Shown here piece after piece: positions 34,223 through 43,169 of a stretch of 64,000 nt of DNA. A program made the translations under genes and the position numbers. The stretch's first letter is position 1. Every line of letters begins with the position of its first letter. The notes below the pieces were generated by a model that was not told the DNA's origin, did not search any database, and saw only the letters and a list, made by a program, of their open reading frames with translations. Source of the DNA: Natronomonas gomsonensis (GTDB lineage: Archaea; Halobacteriota; Halobacteria; Halobacteriales; Haloarculaceae); NCBI RefSeq assembly GCF_024300825.1, contig NZ_CP101323.1:1798001-1862000 (forward strand). The letters are read 5' to 3'.

Positions 34223-35998
34223 TCAGGAGCCGGCGCCGGCGAACTGCACCTGGTAGGTTTCCGACTGCCCGCCGGTGTAGTAGACGGTGATTTCGGCGAC
34301 GAACACCTTCCCCCCGCCGACCTCGTAGCTGTCGCCCAGACCGAGCTTTAGGTCCGCGACTTCGCCGACGCCGAGGGACTGCAACTCCCCACCCGTAACA
34401 AACGACGGTCCTGCACCCTGAGGTGCCACAAATTCGTCATACGTGGCCGGGTCGTCACTCCCATTGTCAACCGTTATCGTCGTGATGTTCCCAGGTGTGT
34501 ACGAGACTTTGCTTACATCGGTCCCAACGAGGCCAAAGTCAATCTCGCCACCGCTCAATATTCCGGCGAGATCGCCCAGGTCGTCGACGATTCCTCCAAG
34601 GGTTCCGGATAATCCGGAGCGACTTGCCACCTCGGTTGCTGTGACCTCTTTTGCGGAGTTCAGTTCAACGCCAAGCACCTCTCGTTGTTCTCCGAGGTTC
34701 TGGACTCGGAGAGTAACCGTTCCCTCATCCGGAACACCTGCTGCACCCCGCATCACGACGGATTGGTCGCCGGCGAATCCGGTCAACACCTGCGCTGCAG
34801 TCGGGTTGAGCGTTGAGTTGTTTCTCGTAGGCGAAAACCGAACCAACTCCGAATCAAAGCTGCTGGGCGCCTCGTAAGTGACCGTCGCTACCCCGGAAGC
34901 GTTCGTCGATACGTTGACCCGGTTACCGCTCTGCTCGCCCGTTTTCAACACACCGTTACCGTCGATTGGCGTTCCGCTACCGTCAATGAACTCCGCGGTG
35001 AGGTCGACGCCGCCGACGGGGTTGTTGTACTTGTCGCGCACCTCGACGCTGACCGATCCCTCCCGGCCGACATCGACGCTGGCCGGTCCTTCTGACCCCG
35101 GTGAGGGGACCATGTACAGTGGCTCCTCGGAGTCAGCCTCGCCGAATCCGATATCGGCCATCCGGAGGTCGTAGGTGATACCGGGTTCGAGGTGGACGAC
35201 GAGGCGGTCGGTCGTGTTGTTGACGCTGAAGGATTCGACGTGGCCGCCGTTCTCGACGAGTTCGCCCTTGAGGGCCTCGCTCCACGTCTCGTTGTCAAGC
35301 GACGTCGGCACTTCGATGCGAATCGATTCGTTGGGTGCGGCGTTGTTGACCGGCACGGTCGTCGCCGGTCCGCTCACGTCGGTCGGTTCGATGAGTTCCG
35401 ACCCGCTCGACTGCGCCTCGAAGGAGCGGTTGAAGGTCACCAACTCGATGGTCGCCCCGTCGATGAACGGCTGGGTCCGGACCACGGTGCCGTCGCGAAA
35501 CTCGTCGTATCCGATGCCGACCTCCCTGACGCGTCGGGCGGCGTTGTCGTACTCGTTGTAGTCGGCCTCATAGACGAGCGAGTGGGAGTGATAGAAGTCC
35601 CGCTCTCCCCCGTTGAAAATCACACCGGCAGGTCCGGAGGCGCTCGCGTTATCGATTTGGATTTCCCCCCGGTTCTCGGTCCGCAACGAACCCTCCGGTG
35701 GCGGTGGGTTGAACGTCACCAACCGGGTCGGATACTGCGTGCCGAGTTGTACCCCGACGCCCTCGCTGTTACCGGTTTCGACGGTTCGGTCTATCGATTC
35801 ATCGAGCCGGTCGAGGTCTCCTTGGGCCGTTTGGCTGTGTTCGTATTCGACGCCGGCGTTGGCGTTCGGCACCGCCTGCAGTTGGATGATAGAGAGCAAC
35901 ATGACCAACAGGCCGAACACCAGTATCGCGCCGACGACTTCCGAGGCACCGCGTTGGTCACCGACGAGTCTCACGGAGGGTAGCGGAGGGGACTTCAT
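34223..35998 (-). CDS. Pilin-like surface protein with an Ig-like (Big) domain
   Basis: A 591-residue protein. The N-terminus ends in DQRGASEVVGAILVFG, an archaeal type IV pilin-like class III signal (cleavage after Gly, then a hydrophobic helix to VMLLSIIQ), as in DUF7289-type haloarchaeal proteins. Most of the protein is extracellular and Asn/Ser/Thr-rich, with many N-glycosylation sequons. Residues about 330-395 (SVEVRDKYNNPVGGVDLTAE, then VSTNASGVATVTYE) form a Big-1/invasin-type Ig fold. Adhesion or cell-surface structure is likely. The two TATA-like motifs upstream (36028-36036 and 36015-36022) suggest its own promoter. Confidence 0.75.
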   Translation of the reverse strand: MKSPPLPSVRLVGDQRGASEVVGAILVFGLLVMLLSIIQLQAVPNANAGVEYEHSQTAQGDLDRLDESIDRTVETGNSEGVGVQLGTQYPTRLVTFNPPPPEGSLRTENRGEIQIDNASASGPAGVIFNGGERDFYHSHSLVYEADYNEYDNAARRVREVGIGYDEFRDGTVVRTQPFIDGATIELVTFNRSFEAQSSGSELIEPTDVSGPATTVPVNNAAPNESIRIEVPTSLDNETWSEALKGELVENGGHVESFSVNNTTDRLVVHLEPGITYDLRMADIGFGEADSEEPLYMVPSPGSEGPASVDVGREGSVSVEVRDKYNNPVGGVDLTAEFIDGSGTPIDGNGVLKTGEQSGNRVNVSTNASGVATVTYEAPSSFDSELVRFSPTRNNSTLNPTAAQVLTGFAGDQSVVMRGAAGVPDEGTVTLRVQNLGEQREVLGVELNSAKEVTATEVASRSGLSGTLGGIVDDLGDLAGILSGGEIDFGLVGTDVSKVSYTPGNITTITVDNGSDDPATYDEFVAPQGAGPSFVTGGELQSLGVGEVADLKLGLGDSYEVGGGKVFVAEITVYYTGGQSETYQVQFAGAGS

Positions 35999-36027
35999 GT
36001 GGGGTTTTGAGTCACTTTTATCCGGTG

Positions 36028-36036
36028 GTTTTTATA
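36028..36036 (-). promoter_or_regulatory. TATA box of the pilin-like gene
   Basis: ATAAAAA-type element on the minus strand, about 34 bases before the ATG at 35998, giving a short leader. Confidence 0.5.
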
Positions 36037-36090
36037 GGTGCGTTTGGTTCCGAAGGCTGTGTCGCTGCGGTTCGAGAACAGCGTGGTGTC

Positions 36091-37407
36091 TCAACCGGCG
36101 GGATTACTCAACCTATCGGCCAACCCACCGAGTATCTGGAATAGGAGTCCAGGGTCAAGCAACGTCTGTGGCAGGCCGACGAATTCGATTTTACAGGGTG
36201 CCAGCGGGTTCTGCTGTAGTTGTTCGAGGTCCTTGGCGAAGGCTTCCTCTAATACGGATTCGTCGGCATCACCTTTACACGAGAGGTCGATGCCGGCCTG
36301 CTTGTCGACGACTGAGAGGACGACCCGAAGGTCGACGCCGTCCTCGTCGTACTGTGCTCGGAGCGTCTCGATTCCGTAGTCGTTCTTCCCGTCGTTGACC
36401 GACAGTTCGGTATCAAAATCGCCGAAGTCTTGCGTGGCGAGCGCGCCGATTTTCACGTCAGTACGGGGGCCGTCGGCGGACTCGTTGAGCGTGCCCGACC
36501 CATCAACGAGGATGACGCCGCCTTGACTCCCGTTGTACTCGTAGGCTCCAGCCCGCTGGATATCGAACTGCCCGCGAGGTTCGTCGGGAACATCAGTCGG
36601 GTCTATCTGTGGGTCGTTCGGGTTGAACACCTCACAGGGGGCCGGAATCAATCCGAGTAGGATACCGAAAAGCGCCTCGTTCGAGAGTAGCGTCGAGGGG
36701 ATCCCCGGAAGTTGTAGCGGTTCCGGAACGTCCTGTAGGCTCGGGAATAGCTCCAGCGGGAGGTCGCCGGGCTCGACGTTGAGTGGGTCACAGACGTTGA
36801 GCGCCGCCCGCTCGTCGCCGATGGGGAAGTCCTCCGGACCGGTCTGGTTGTTCTCGGGAATGCTCTGGAGCAACAGCCGAAGCACCTGCGCATTCTTGGG
36901 AATGTCCTCCTTGGAGTCGAACTCCACGTCGGTCAGTTCGGGGGTGTCACCCGATCCCAAATCGACCTGCGAAGTGCCGACGCCGTCGTCGCTCGGTTCG
37001 ACCGAATCGAATCCGTCGGTCGTGACAGTCGAGTCGCCGACACTGACGCCGTCAGTGCCGACGTTGACGCCGTCTTCGCCACCGGCACCGACGTTGGCAC
37101 CGTCGGCACCGGCTTCCACGTCAACGCCACGGTCGCCGCCCGCGCCGACTTCGACACCGTCGTCGCTGCCGACATCGACCGAGGCCACGTCACCACCGCC
37201 GACGCTCGCGTTGAGACCGTCCGTTCCAGCGCCGACGCTGACGCCGTCGTCGCCGCCGACGCTAACGCCGTCTGTTCCGACACCGATACCGTCCTCGCCG
37301 CCGAGGTCAACGCCGTCACCGGCCGCCGCTACCGGTGCGATACCGGTACCGACGACGACAGCAACCGCAACGAACACCGAGAGTGCTTGGAGGCTCTTGC
37401 GCCGCAT
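36091..37407 (-). CDS. Secreted protein with Gly-Asp-Val repeat region
   Basis: A 438-residue exported protein. From the ATG at 37407 it has MRRKSLQALSVFVAVAVVVG, a Sec signal ending near APVAAAG. Residues 30-126 are a degenerate repeat built on GVxVGxDG (for example DGVSVGGDDGVSVGAGTDG) with almost only Gly, Asp, Val, Ser and Ala, suggesting a flexible beta-roll-like or elastic segment. The rest has four Cys (NVCDP, PCEVFN, LSCKG, PCKIEF) and an alpha/beta domain with no family I recognise. No C-terminal anchor. It lies just upstream of the pilin-like gene, same strand. Confidence 0.75.
   Translation of the reverse strand: MRRKSLQALSVFVAVAVVVGTGIAPVAAAGDGVDLGGEDGIGVGTDGVSVGGDDGVSVGAGTDGLNASVGGGDVASVDVGSDDGVEVGAGGDRGVDVEAGADGANVGAGGEDGVNVGTDGVSVGDSTVTTDGFDSVEPSDDGVGTSQVDLGSGDTPELTDVEFDSKEDIPKNAQVLRLLLQSIPENNQTGPEDFPIGDERAALNVCDPLNVEPGDLPLELFPSLQDVPEPLQLPGIPSTLLSNEALFGILLGLIPAPCEVFNPNDPQIDPTDVPDEPRGQFDIQRAGAYEYNGSQGGVILVDGSGTLNESADGPRTDVKIGALATQDFGDFDTELSVNDGKNDYGIETLRAQYDEDGVDLRVVLSVVDKQAGIDLSCKGDADESVLEEAFAKDLEQLQQNPLAPCKIEFVGLPQTLLDPGLLFQILGGLADRLSNPAG
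37030..37320 (-). repeat. Coding repeat for Gly-Asp-Val tract
   Basis: About 290 bases in which GACGCCGTC-, TCGCCGCC- and GACGTTGA-like blocks recur with a period of 18-30 bases on the plus strand. They code for the degenerate GVxVGxDG tract of the secreted protein. Confidence 0.65.
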
Positions 37408-37562
37408 AGTGGTTCCTAACCCAATATAACAATCAGCATAACGCGAGCTATAGACGGGCATTTATATACTATCGGCGTCCCGACGCGGTTTCGGTGTCGA
37501 ACTCTTCACCGAGACACCTCTCATCGTGGCTCTCGCCGAGCCGGGACCGAACGCTCGGCCGT

Positions 37563-38018
37563 CTACGGTTCGTAGGTGCCTTCGAGCGTGGCGCTGGCGA
37601 GGATGTGACCGTCTATCGCGGCTTCGAGTTCGGCCTTCGACGCACCGGCATCTAGGGAAACCGGCGTATCGATGGCGTACAGGCGGAACCGGTAGGTGTG
37701 TTCGCGGTCCGGCGGGTTCGGGCCACCGTAGCCCGACTCGCCGTAATCGTTCGTTCCTTCGAGGGCGTCGCCGCCGTCCCAGTCTTCGGGGATGTGCGTC
37801 GTGGTAGGGTCGACGTTGTACACCACCCAGTGGTCCCACACCTTCCCGGCCGGTTCGACGGCGTCGGGGTCGTCCACCACCAGCGCCAACGCCTCGGCGT
37901 CGTCGGGAACGCCGTCTACATCCAGTGGTGGGTTCACGTTCGCCTCCGTGTAGCCGTACTGCCGTGGTATCGCGTCGCCGTCGGCGAACACCGGACTCGT
38001 GAGCCGAAGTTCGGTCAT
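37563..38018 (-). CDS. PEBP family protein (YbhB/YbcL type)
   Basis: A 151-residue phosphatidylethanolamine-binding-protein family member. Ligand-pocket motifs are present: LALVVDDPDAVEPAGKVWDHWVVYNV and GESGYGGPNPPDREHTYRFRLYA. The fold binds phosphorylated or anionic ligands; archaeal and bacterial copies have no clear role, some inhibiting proteases or kinases. No signal peptide, so cytoplasmic. It is a single gene between the repeat protein and the P450. Confidence 0.92.
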   Translation of the reverse strand: MTELRLTSPVFADGDAIPRQYGYTEANVNPPLDVDGVPDDAEALALVVDDPDAVEPAGKVWDHWVVYNVDPTTTHIPEDWDGGDALEGTNDYGESGYGGPNPPDREHTYRFRLYAIDTPVSLDAGASKAELEAAIDGHILASATLEGTYEP

Positions 38019-38121
38019 GATTGTGTCTCACACACAGGTTCGAACCGACATAAGCGTAGACGGTGGGTCCTACTGAGTGGGACCGACGGGCGTCCAAGGG
38101 TGTGGAACCGGACGCGACGAT

Positions 38122-39549
38122 TCAGGAGCGCTCGGAGACGAGGAACTCCTGTCCGGGCTCCATCCGCATCGTCATCTCGGGGGAGACCGGCGGCTCGCCG
38201 TCCGGCTGGTTCTCTCCGAGCCAGTACAGTTCGTAGTTCCGGCCGATGGTCGCAAGCGCCAGTTTCGCCTCCAACAGCGCGAACTCTCGGCCGATGCAGA
38301 TTCGGGGCCCGCCGCCGAAGGGGGCGTAGGCGAAGTCGTGCAGTTCGCGACGCAACTCACCGTCCCACCGCGAGGGTCGGAACGTCTCGGGGTCATCGAA
38401 GAATCGTGGGTCCCGCTGGATGTGTCGAATCGGCAGCAGAATACGGCTGTCGGCGGGGATTCGGTAGCCGTCGAACACCGTCTCTTCCTTGCTCTCCCGC
38501 GGCAGCGAGTACACCGGCGGGAACAGTCGCAGCGTCTCGGTCAGCACGCGGTCTGTCACCTCCAAGTCGTCTACGTCGTCCATCGTCGGCGGGCCGTCGA
38601 GTTCGTCGACCTCCGCGTGGAACCGCTCGCGCACTTCGGGGTTGTTCGCCAGCGCCCAGAAGGCAAACGTCAGGGAGGTCGTCGTCGTGTCGTGGCCGGC
38701 GAAGATGATGGTCACCATCTGGTCGCGGAGGCGCTCGTCGGTCAACATTCCCGACTCCGCGACACCGGCCTCTCGCAGTCCGACCAGAAGCGACAGCAGG
38801 TCGTCGGCCTCCGAGGGGTTCGTCGGCGCCTCCCCTGATTTCTCATCGAGCAGTCGCTGGGCCTCCTCTTGAAGCGTCGCCTTCCCCTCCCGAAACCGCC
38901 GACGTGCGGGCGTCGGAACCCACTTCGGGAGCAGATACGACGTGGGGACGAACCAGTCGTGGAGTGCCTCGGCGGCCTCCCGGATGCGACGGTCGCCGTC
39001 GAGTTCGAGTTCCCGACCCAAAACCGTCGCGAACAGCACATCTAGGGTCATGTCGGTGAGCTGCGCCTGTAAGTCGAAGCGGTCGCCGTCGCTCCAGCGG
39101 TCGCTCCGGCGTTGAATCTGCTCGACCATGCCGTCGGCGTAGTCCATCACGCTGTCGCGGGTGAAAAGCGGTTGCAGCACGTCGCGCTGTTTTCGCCACT
39201 CCTCGCCCTCGACGGTCAACAGCCCCTCCCCGAAGGCGATGTTGAAATCGTCGCTCTTGCGGAACTTCTCGCGTTCGGTCAGCAGAACGCGTTTGGTGTG
39301 GTCGGGGTGGGCCAGCGAGAACACGTCGCCCTCGCCGGGCAGGCGACTGCGAACCACGTCGCGGGTCGCGAGCGCTTTCTCCCCGAAGTCGATGACGTCC
39401 CGCATCTGATGGATGAAGTGCAGCGACGGATGGGTGAGGTTCGGCGGATACGGCGGGAGGGGTCGCTGGGCGGGGTCGCCGGGACCACTCTCGGCGGGGC
39501 CGTCGGGGTCGCCGGGAACCGACGAGCCGTGCTTGGCATCTTCACTCAT
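38122..39549 (-). CDS. Cytochrome P450
   Basis: A 475-residue soluble P450. The oxygen-activating I-helix is FAGHDTTTTSLTFA, the K-helix ETLRLFPP holds the ExxR motif, and the haem loop is FAYAPFGGGPRICIGREFALLEAKL with the Cys ligand. The ATG at 39549 is chosen; 15 residues upstream look non-coding. Family members hydroxylate fatty acids, terpenes or carotenoids. Divergent from the ABC exporter operon over 155 bases with a TATA on each side. No ferredoxin gene adjoins; the substrate is unknown. Confidence 0.93.
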   Translation of the reverse strand: MSEDAKHGSSVPGDPDGPAESGPGDPAQRPLPPYPPNLTHPSLHFIHQMRDVIDFGEKALATRDVVRSRLPGEGDVFSLAHPDHTKRVLLTEREKFRKSDDFNIAFGEGLLTVEGEEWRKQRDVLQPLFTRDSVMDYADGMVEQIQRRSDRWSDGDRFDLQAQLTDMTLDVLFATVLGRELELDGDRRIREAAEALHDWFVPTSYLLPKWVPTPARRRFREGKATLQEEAQRLLDEKSGEAPTNPSEADDLLSLLVGLREAGVAESGMLTDERLRDQMVTIIFAGHDTTTTSLTFAFWALANNPEVRERFHAEVDELDGPPTMDDVDDLEVTDRVLTETLRLFPPVYSLPRESKEETVFDGYRIPADSRILLPIRHIQRDPRFFDDPETFRPSRWDGELRRELHDFAYAPFGGGPRICIGREFALLEAKLALATIGRNYELYWLGENQPDGEPPVSPEMTMRMEPGQEFLVSERS

Positions 39550-39673
39550 ACGTACTACGTGTGTGGCCGGCACAATAACCACCGGGCCTCGCATCGCCGC
39601 GGTATTTATTACTGTCCTCCCAGTCGAGCGTCGTGTCGTTGCAGCGTTGTCCGACCGAGGGTAGGTTTATGAA

Positions 39674-39682
39674 CTTTTAAAC
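39674..39682 (+). promoter_or_regulatory. TATA box of the ABC exporter operon
   Basis: CTTTTAAAC, centred 27 bases before the ATG at 39705; ideal for a leaderless transcript. Confidence 0.65.
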
Positions 39683-39704
39683 GAAACGTGGGTCGGGGAA
39701 ACCA

Positions 39705-40700
39705 ATGCCTGTTATCGACGCCGCGGGGTTGAGCAAGTACTACGGCGACACTCGGGGTATCGAGGACCTCAGCCTCTCCGTCGAGCGGGGCGAGGTGTTC
39801 GGCTTTCTCGGGCCGAACGGTGCGGGCAAGACGACGGCGATTCGAACCTTGCTTGGGTTCCAATCGCCGACTGCGGGGTCGGCGACGGTTCTCGGCAACG
39901 ACATCGCTGACGAGCAGGCGATGGTCGAGGCTCGACGGAACATCGGTTACCTGCCGAGCGACCCGGGTCTCGACGGAACAGTGACTGGAGAGCGATTGCT
40001 CGAGTATTACGGGTCGTTGCGCGGCGAGGAGCGAAAGGGGGAGCTACTGGAGTTGTTCAGTCCACCACTGGAACGCCCCATCGGCGAGTACTCCCGTGGC
40101 AACAAGCAGATGCTCGCCATCGTTCTCGCGTTCATGCACGACCCCGAACTCGTGTTCATGGACGAACCGACGAGCGGACTCGACCCCATCAAACAGGAGC
40201 GGTTCGACGAGTTCGTCCGCACCGAACGGGAAAACGGAGTCACCTTTTTCATGTCTTCGCACATCCTCAGCGAAGTCCAGAAAATCTGCGACCGCGTCGG
40301 CATCATCCGGAACGGCCAACTCGTCGAACTCGAAAACATCGAGACGCTACGGAGTCGCGGCGGGAAATCGGTCCACCTTCGGGTGGCCGAGGCGGTTCCC
40401 CCGTCGGCTTTCGACATCGATGGCGTCGCCAATCTCACCGTTGGGTCCGGTGAGGACCCGCCACGGCGTGACGGCACCGACTCGGCCGAGGCGACCGCGT
40501 TCTCGTTTACATTCACCGGGCGCTACAACGCGCTCATCGAGCACCTGACCGACTTCGACGTACTCGATTTCACCATCGAGGACGCGCCGCTCGACGAGGT
40601 GTTCAGGCGGTTCTACGACGGGTCGGCTGGACCCGAACCGGACGACGGCACCGACGGCGAGGAGTCCTCCAAAGACACCGTGAACCGCGGAGCCTCGTGA
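39705..40700 (+). CDS. ABC exporter ATP-binding protein
   Basis: A 331-residue ATPase of the CcmA/NatA type. Walker A GPNGAGKTTA (about 37-46), the signature YSRGNKQMLAI and Walker B LVFMDEPTSGLDP are clear; the switch His is in SSHILSEV. The last 100 residues, including the acidic PEPDDGTDGEESS, form the C-terminal domain common in exporters. It opens an operon with a permease and a COG1361 surface protein; its stop overlaps the permease start as TGATG. Exported substrate unknown. Confidence 0.93.
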   Translation: MPVIDAAGLSKYYGDTRGIEDLSLSVERGEVFGFLGPNGAGKTTAIRTLLGFQSPTAGSATVLGNDIADEQAMVEARRNIGYLPSDPGLDGTVTGERLLEYYGSLRGEERKGELLELFSPPLERPIGEYSRGNKQMLAIVLAFMHDPELVFMDEPTSGLDPIKQERFDEFVRTERENGVTFFMSSHILSEVQKICDRVGIIRNGQLVELENIETLRSRGGKSVHLRVAEAVPPSAFDIDGVANLTVGSGEDPPRRDGTDSAEATAFSFTFTGRYNALIEHLTDFDVLDFTIEDAPLDEVFRRFYDGSAGPEPDDGTDGEESSKDTVNRGAS

Positions 40701-41485
40701 TGCTCGAAATCGCACGATACGAGGCCGAACGTCGGATTTCGGGGTCAGTCATCATCGCGGTCGGTCTCGCGGCGTTCGCGGCGCTTTTCATCGCCATCAC
40801 CCCCGAAATCATCGGGGAGGTGGACTACGAGGCGATGCTCGAAGACCTCCCACCGGCGTTCTCCTCGGCGTTCGGACTGGAGTCCTTCGACAGCCTCGCG
40901 GGCATCCTCGCTGGGGAGTTCTACACGCTCGGGTGGATTCTGTTGATGGGGCTGTACATGGCCTACAGCGCCGGGTCGACGATTGCGGGCGACGTCGAAC
41001 GCGACCGGATGGACATGCTGCTGTCGAATCCCGTCTCTCGGTCGAGCGTCGTCCTCGAAAAGTACCTCTCGCTTCTCGTCCCAATCGTCGTCGTCAACGT
41101 CGTCGTCGGGGCAGTCATCTACGTCGGCGCGCAGGTCGTCGACGACCCGATTCCGCTGTTCGACGTAATCGCGGTTCACGCCCTGTCGGTTCCGTATCTG
41201 CTGTGCTGTGCGGCCATCGGCCTGCTGGCGTCGGCCGCGATGGAGCGGGAGGGGTCGGCTCAGCGTGCGAGCATGGGCGTCATCTTCTCGCTGTACATGA
41301 TAGAGGCGCTGGTGACGGAGACGGATTTCGGCTGGCTGGGCGTGGTCAGCCCATCGCGGTACTTCGACACGAACGACATCCTCGTCCACGGCACCTACGA
41401 CCTCGTCGGCGCGGTCATCCTCCTCGAAGCGTCGGCGCTGCTGGTCGTCGCGAGCCTGCTGGTCTTCCAGCGGAGGGACATCTGA
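40700..41485 (+). CDS. ABC-2-type exporter permease
   Basis: A 261-residue membrane protein with six hydrophobic helices, including SVIIAVGLAAFAALFIAIT and IVVVNVVVGAVIYVGAQVV. DVERDRMDMLLSNPVSRSSVVLEKYLS is the typical amphipathic elbow of ABC-2 permeases that couples to the ATPase. The ATG at 40700 (TGATG overlap) is preferred over the GTG one codon earlier. It forms a homodimeric exporter with the ATPase. Its stop overlaps a 27-codon ORF. Confidence 0.88.
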   Translation: MLEIARYEAERRISGSVIIAVGLAAFAALFIAITPEIIGEVDYEAMLEDLPPAFSSAFGLESFDSLAGILAGEFYTLGWILLMGLYMAYSAGSTIAGDVERDRMDMLLSNPVSRSSVVLEKYLSLLVPIVVVNVVVGAVIYVGAQVVDDPIPLFDVIAVHALSVPYLLCCAAIGLLASAAMEREGSAQRASMGVIFSLYMIEALVTETDFGWLGVVSPSRYFDTNDILVHGTYDLVGAVILLEASALLVVASLLVFQRRDI

Positions 41486-41568
41486 TGAACACGACACACC
41501 CACCACGGCCGGTCGGTTCGCATCGACAGACAACTCCCCGCATCGAACCTATCGAGGTGGCTCGATGA
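41485..41568 (+). CDS. 27-residue ORF bridging permease and COG1361 genes
   Basis: MNTTHPPRPVGSHRQT is followed by TPRIEPIEVAR and a stop. Its ATG overlaps the permease stop (TGATG) and its stop overlaps the next ATG (ATGA), so it links the two genes with no gap. It may be a translated coupling ORF rather than a functional peptide; Pro, His and Thr are frequent. Real protein function is unproven. Confidence 0.35.
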   Translation: MNTTHPPRPVGSHRQTTPRIEPIEVAR

Positions 41569-43163
41569 ACCGTCTGCAGGTGGTCGTCGTGGCCGTGGTG
41601 GTCCTGCTCGTCGTCCCCGGAACGGCGACGGCAGTCGTCCGGGGCGAACCGGACCTCGACGCGAGCGTCGGGGACACCACGCTCACCGCCGGAGAAGACG
41701 GTACCCTGGAGTTGACGGTCGCCAACAGCGCCGACCTCGAGGTGGCGTCGCTGTCGAACCCCGCGTTCAACGAACGCGTCACGACCGCCCGGGGGGTCGA
41801 AATCCGCATCGACGACGGAACCCTGCCCTTCTCGGTCGACTCGCCGCGGCGAGTCGTCGGGGGCATTCCCGACGGCGCGAGCGCCACGATACCGTTCTCT
41901 GTCTCCGTCGACGACAACGCGACGGCCGGCACCTACCGGGTCCCCGTCGAGGTGGAGTACACCTACACGCGACAAATCGCCGAGCTGTCGGGCGTGACAC
42001 AGCAGCGAACGCGCTCGCAGACGCTTCACGTCCGAGTTCGAATCGAGGCGGATTCGGAGAGTCGGTTCCGCGTCGTGGGGGCGACCGCCGACGTTCGCGC
42101 CGACGACGGCGGCAGTGTCTCGGTGACGGTCGAGAACCGAGGGACCGAACCCGCCCGGGACACGGTCGTGACCCTCAGCTCCCCCAACGAGGGGTTCGAC
42201 CTCGGCGGCGCGCCCACCAACAGCCGTCGAATCGGTCGAGTGGCCCCCGGCGAGCAGCGAACGGTGACCTACGCCGTCGACGTGAGGGAGGGGATTCGGG
42301 CCCAACCGTACGTCTTCGAGGCGTCGGCGAGATACCGGAACGCCGACGGCGAGATGCGACGCGACGACTCGCTTCCGGTGGCCGTGACGGTCGGGTCGGG
42401 CCTCCGATTCAGCACCGAAGCCGTCGACTCCGAGCTGTACGTCGGCGAGCAGGGAACCCTATCAGGGCAACTCAGAAACGAGGGCGAGCGGACGGCGCGG
42501 AACGCCGTGGTCGTCATCGAGTCGTCGTCGCCGAACGTCGCAGTGTCCGAACGGACGGTCGCCGTCGGCGACCTCGCCCCCGGGTCGTCGGCGCCCTTCG
42601 AGTTCGCCGTCGACGTCGGCCCCGACGCGAGCGACGGTCCGCGGCCGTTCACGGCAATCGTCAACTACGAAACCGCCGACGGCGACACGAAGGCGAGCGA
42701 CCCGATTCGGCTCCAGCGGTCGGTCGGCGCCGACCGCGAGTTCTTCACCGTCGAAGCGGTGAACGCGACGTTCGCCGCCGACACAAGCAACCGACTCGTG
42801 GTCCGACTGACGAACGTCGGCGAGACGACGCGGACGGACGTGACGGCACGGGTGGCGGCGACGCCGCCGTTCAGCAGCGTCTCGCCGGAGGCGTACGTCT
42901 CTCGGCTCGAACCGGGCGAATCGGCCGAGGTCGCCTTCGAGGTGTCGGTCAACGAAGACACCGTTCCGAGTTCTCACGCGCTGCGGATGAACGTCACCTC
43001 CGACCCGGCCGACGGCGACGCCGCCGCCACCGATGCCTACCGGGTCCCCGTCGAGGTGGGACAAGAGGAATCCGCCGTCGACACCTCCTCGCTCGCTATC
43101 CTCGTCGTTCTCGGCATCGCGGTCGCCGTCGCCGGTGGCTACTGGTGGGTCCGTCGGCGGTAA
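41565..43163 (+). CDS. COG1361-type surface protein with C-terminal membrane anchor (second copy)
   Basis: A 532-residue paralogue of the protein at 761-2359, equal in length. It has a signal peptide (MNRLQVVVVAVVVLLVVPGTATA), repeated NEW3/CARDB-like beta-sandwiches (TVTVENRG, GQLRNEGERTARNAVVVIESSS, VRLTNVGETTRTDV), and a C-terminal helix (SLAILVVLGIAVAVAGGYWW) with an Arg tail. It completes the ABC exporter operon and is probably held on the outer face of the membrane, near the transporter. The same family stands beside an RND exporter at the left end, which suggests a general accessory role. Confidence 0.88.
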   Translation: MNRLQVVVVAVVVLLVVPGTATAVVRGEPDLDASVGDTTLTAGEDGTLELTVANSADLEVASLSNPAFNERVTTARGVEIRIDDGTLPFSVDSPRRVVGGIPDGASATIPFSVSVDDNATAGTYRVPVEVEYTYTRQIAELSGVTQQRTRSQTLHVRVRIEADSESRFRVVGATADVRADDGGSVSVTVENRGTEPARDTVVTLSSPNEGFDLGGAPTNSRRIGRVAPGEQRTVTYAVDVREGIRAQPYVFEASARYRNADGEMRRDDSLPVAVTVGSGLRFSTEAVDSELYVGEQGTLSGQLRNEGERTARNAVVVIESSSPNVAVSERTVAVGDLAPGSSAPFEFAVDVGPDASDGPRPFTAIVNYETADGDTKASDPIRLQRSVGADREFFTVEAVNATFAADTSNRLVVRLTNVGETTRTDVTARVAATPPFSSVSPEAYVSRLEPGESAEVAFEVSVNEDTVPSSHALRMNVTSDPADGDAAATDAYRVPVEVGQEESAVDTSSLAILVVLGIAVAVAGGYWWVRRR

Positions 43164-43169
43164 ACGAGT

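Noticed and set aside
38045-38075. GGTCC/GGACC imperfect hairpin upstream of the PEBP gene
   Set aside because: Short arms and long spacer; not distinguishable from chance in GC-rich DNA.
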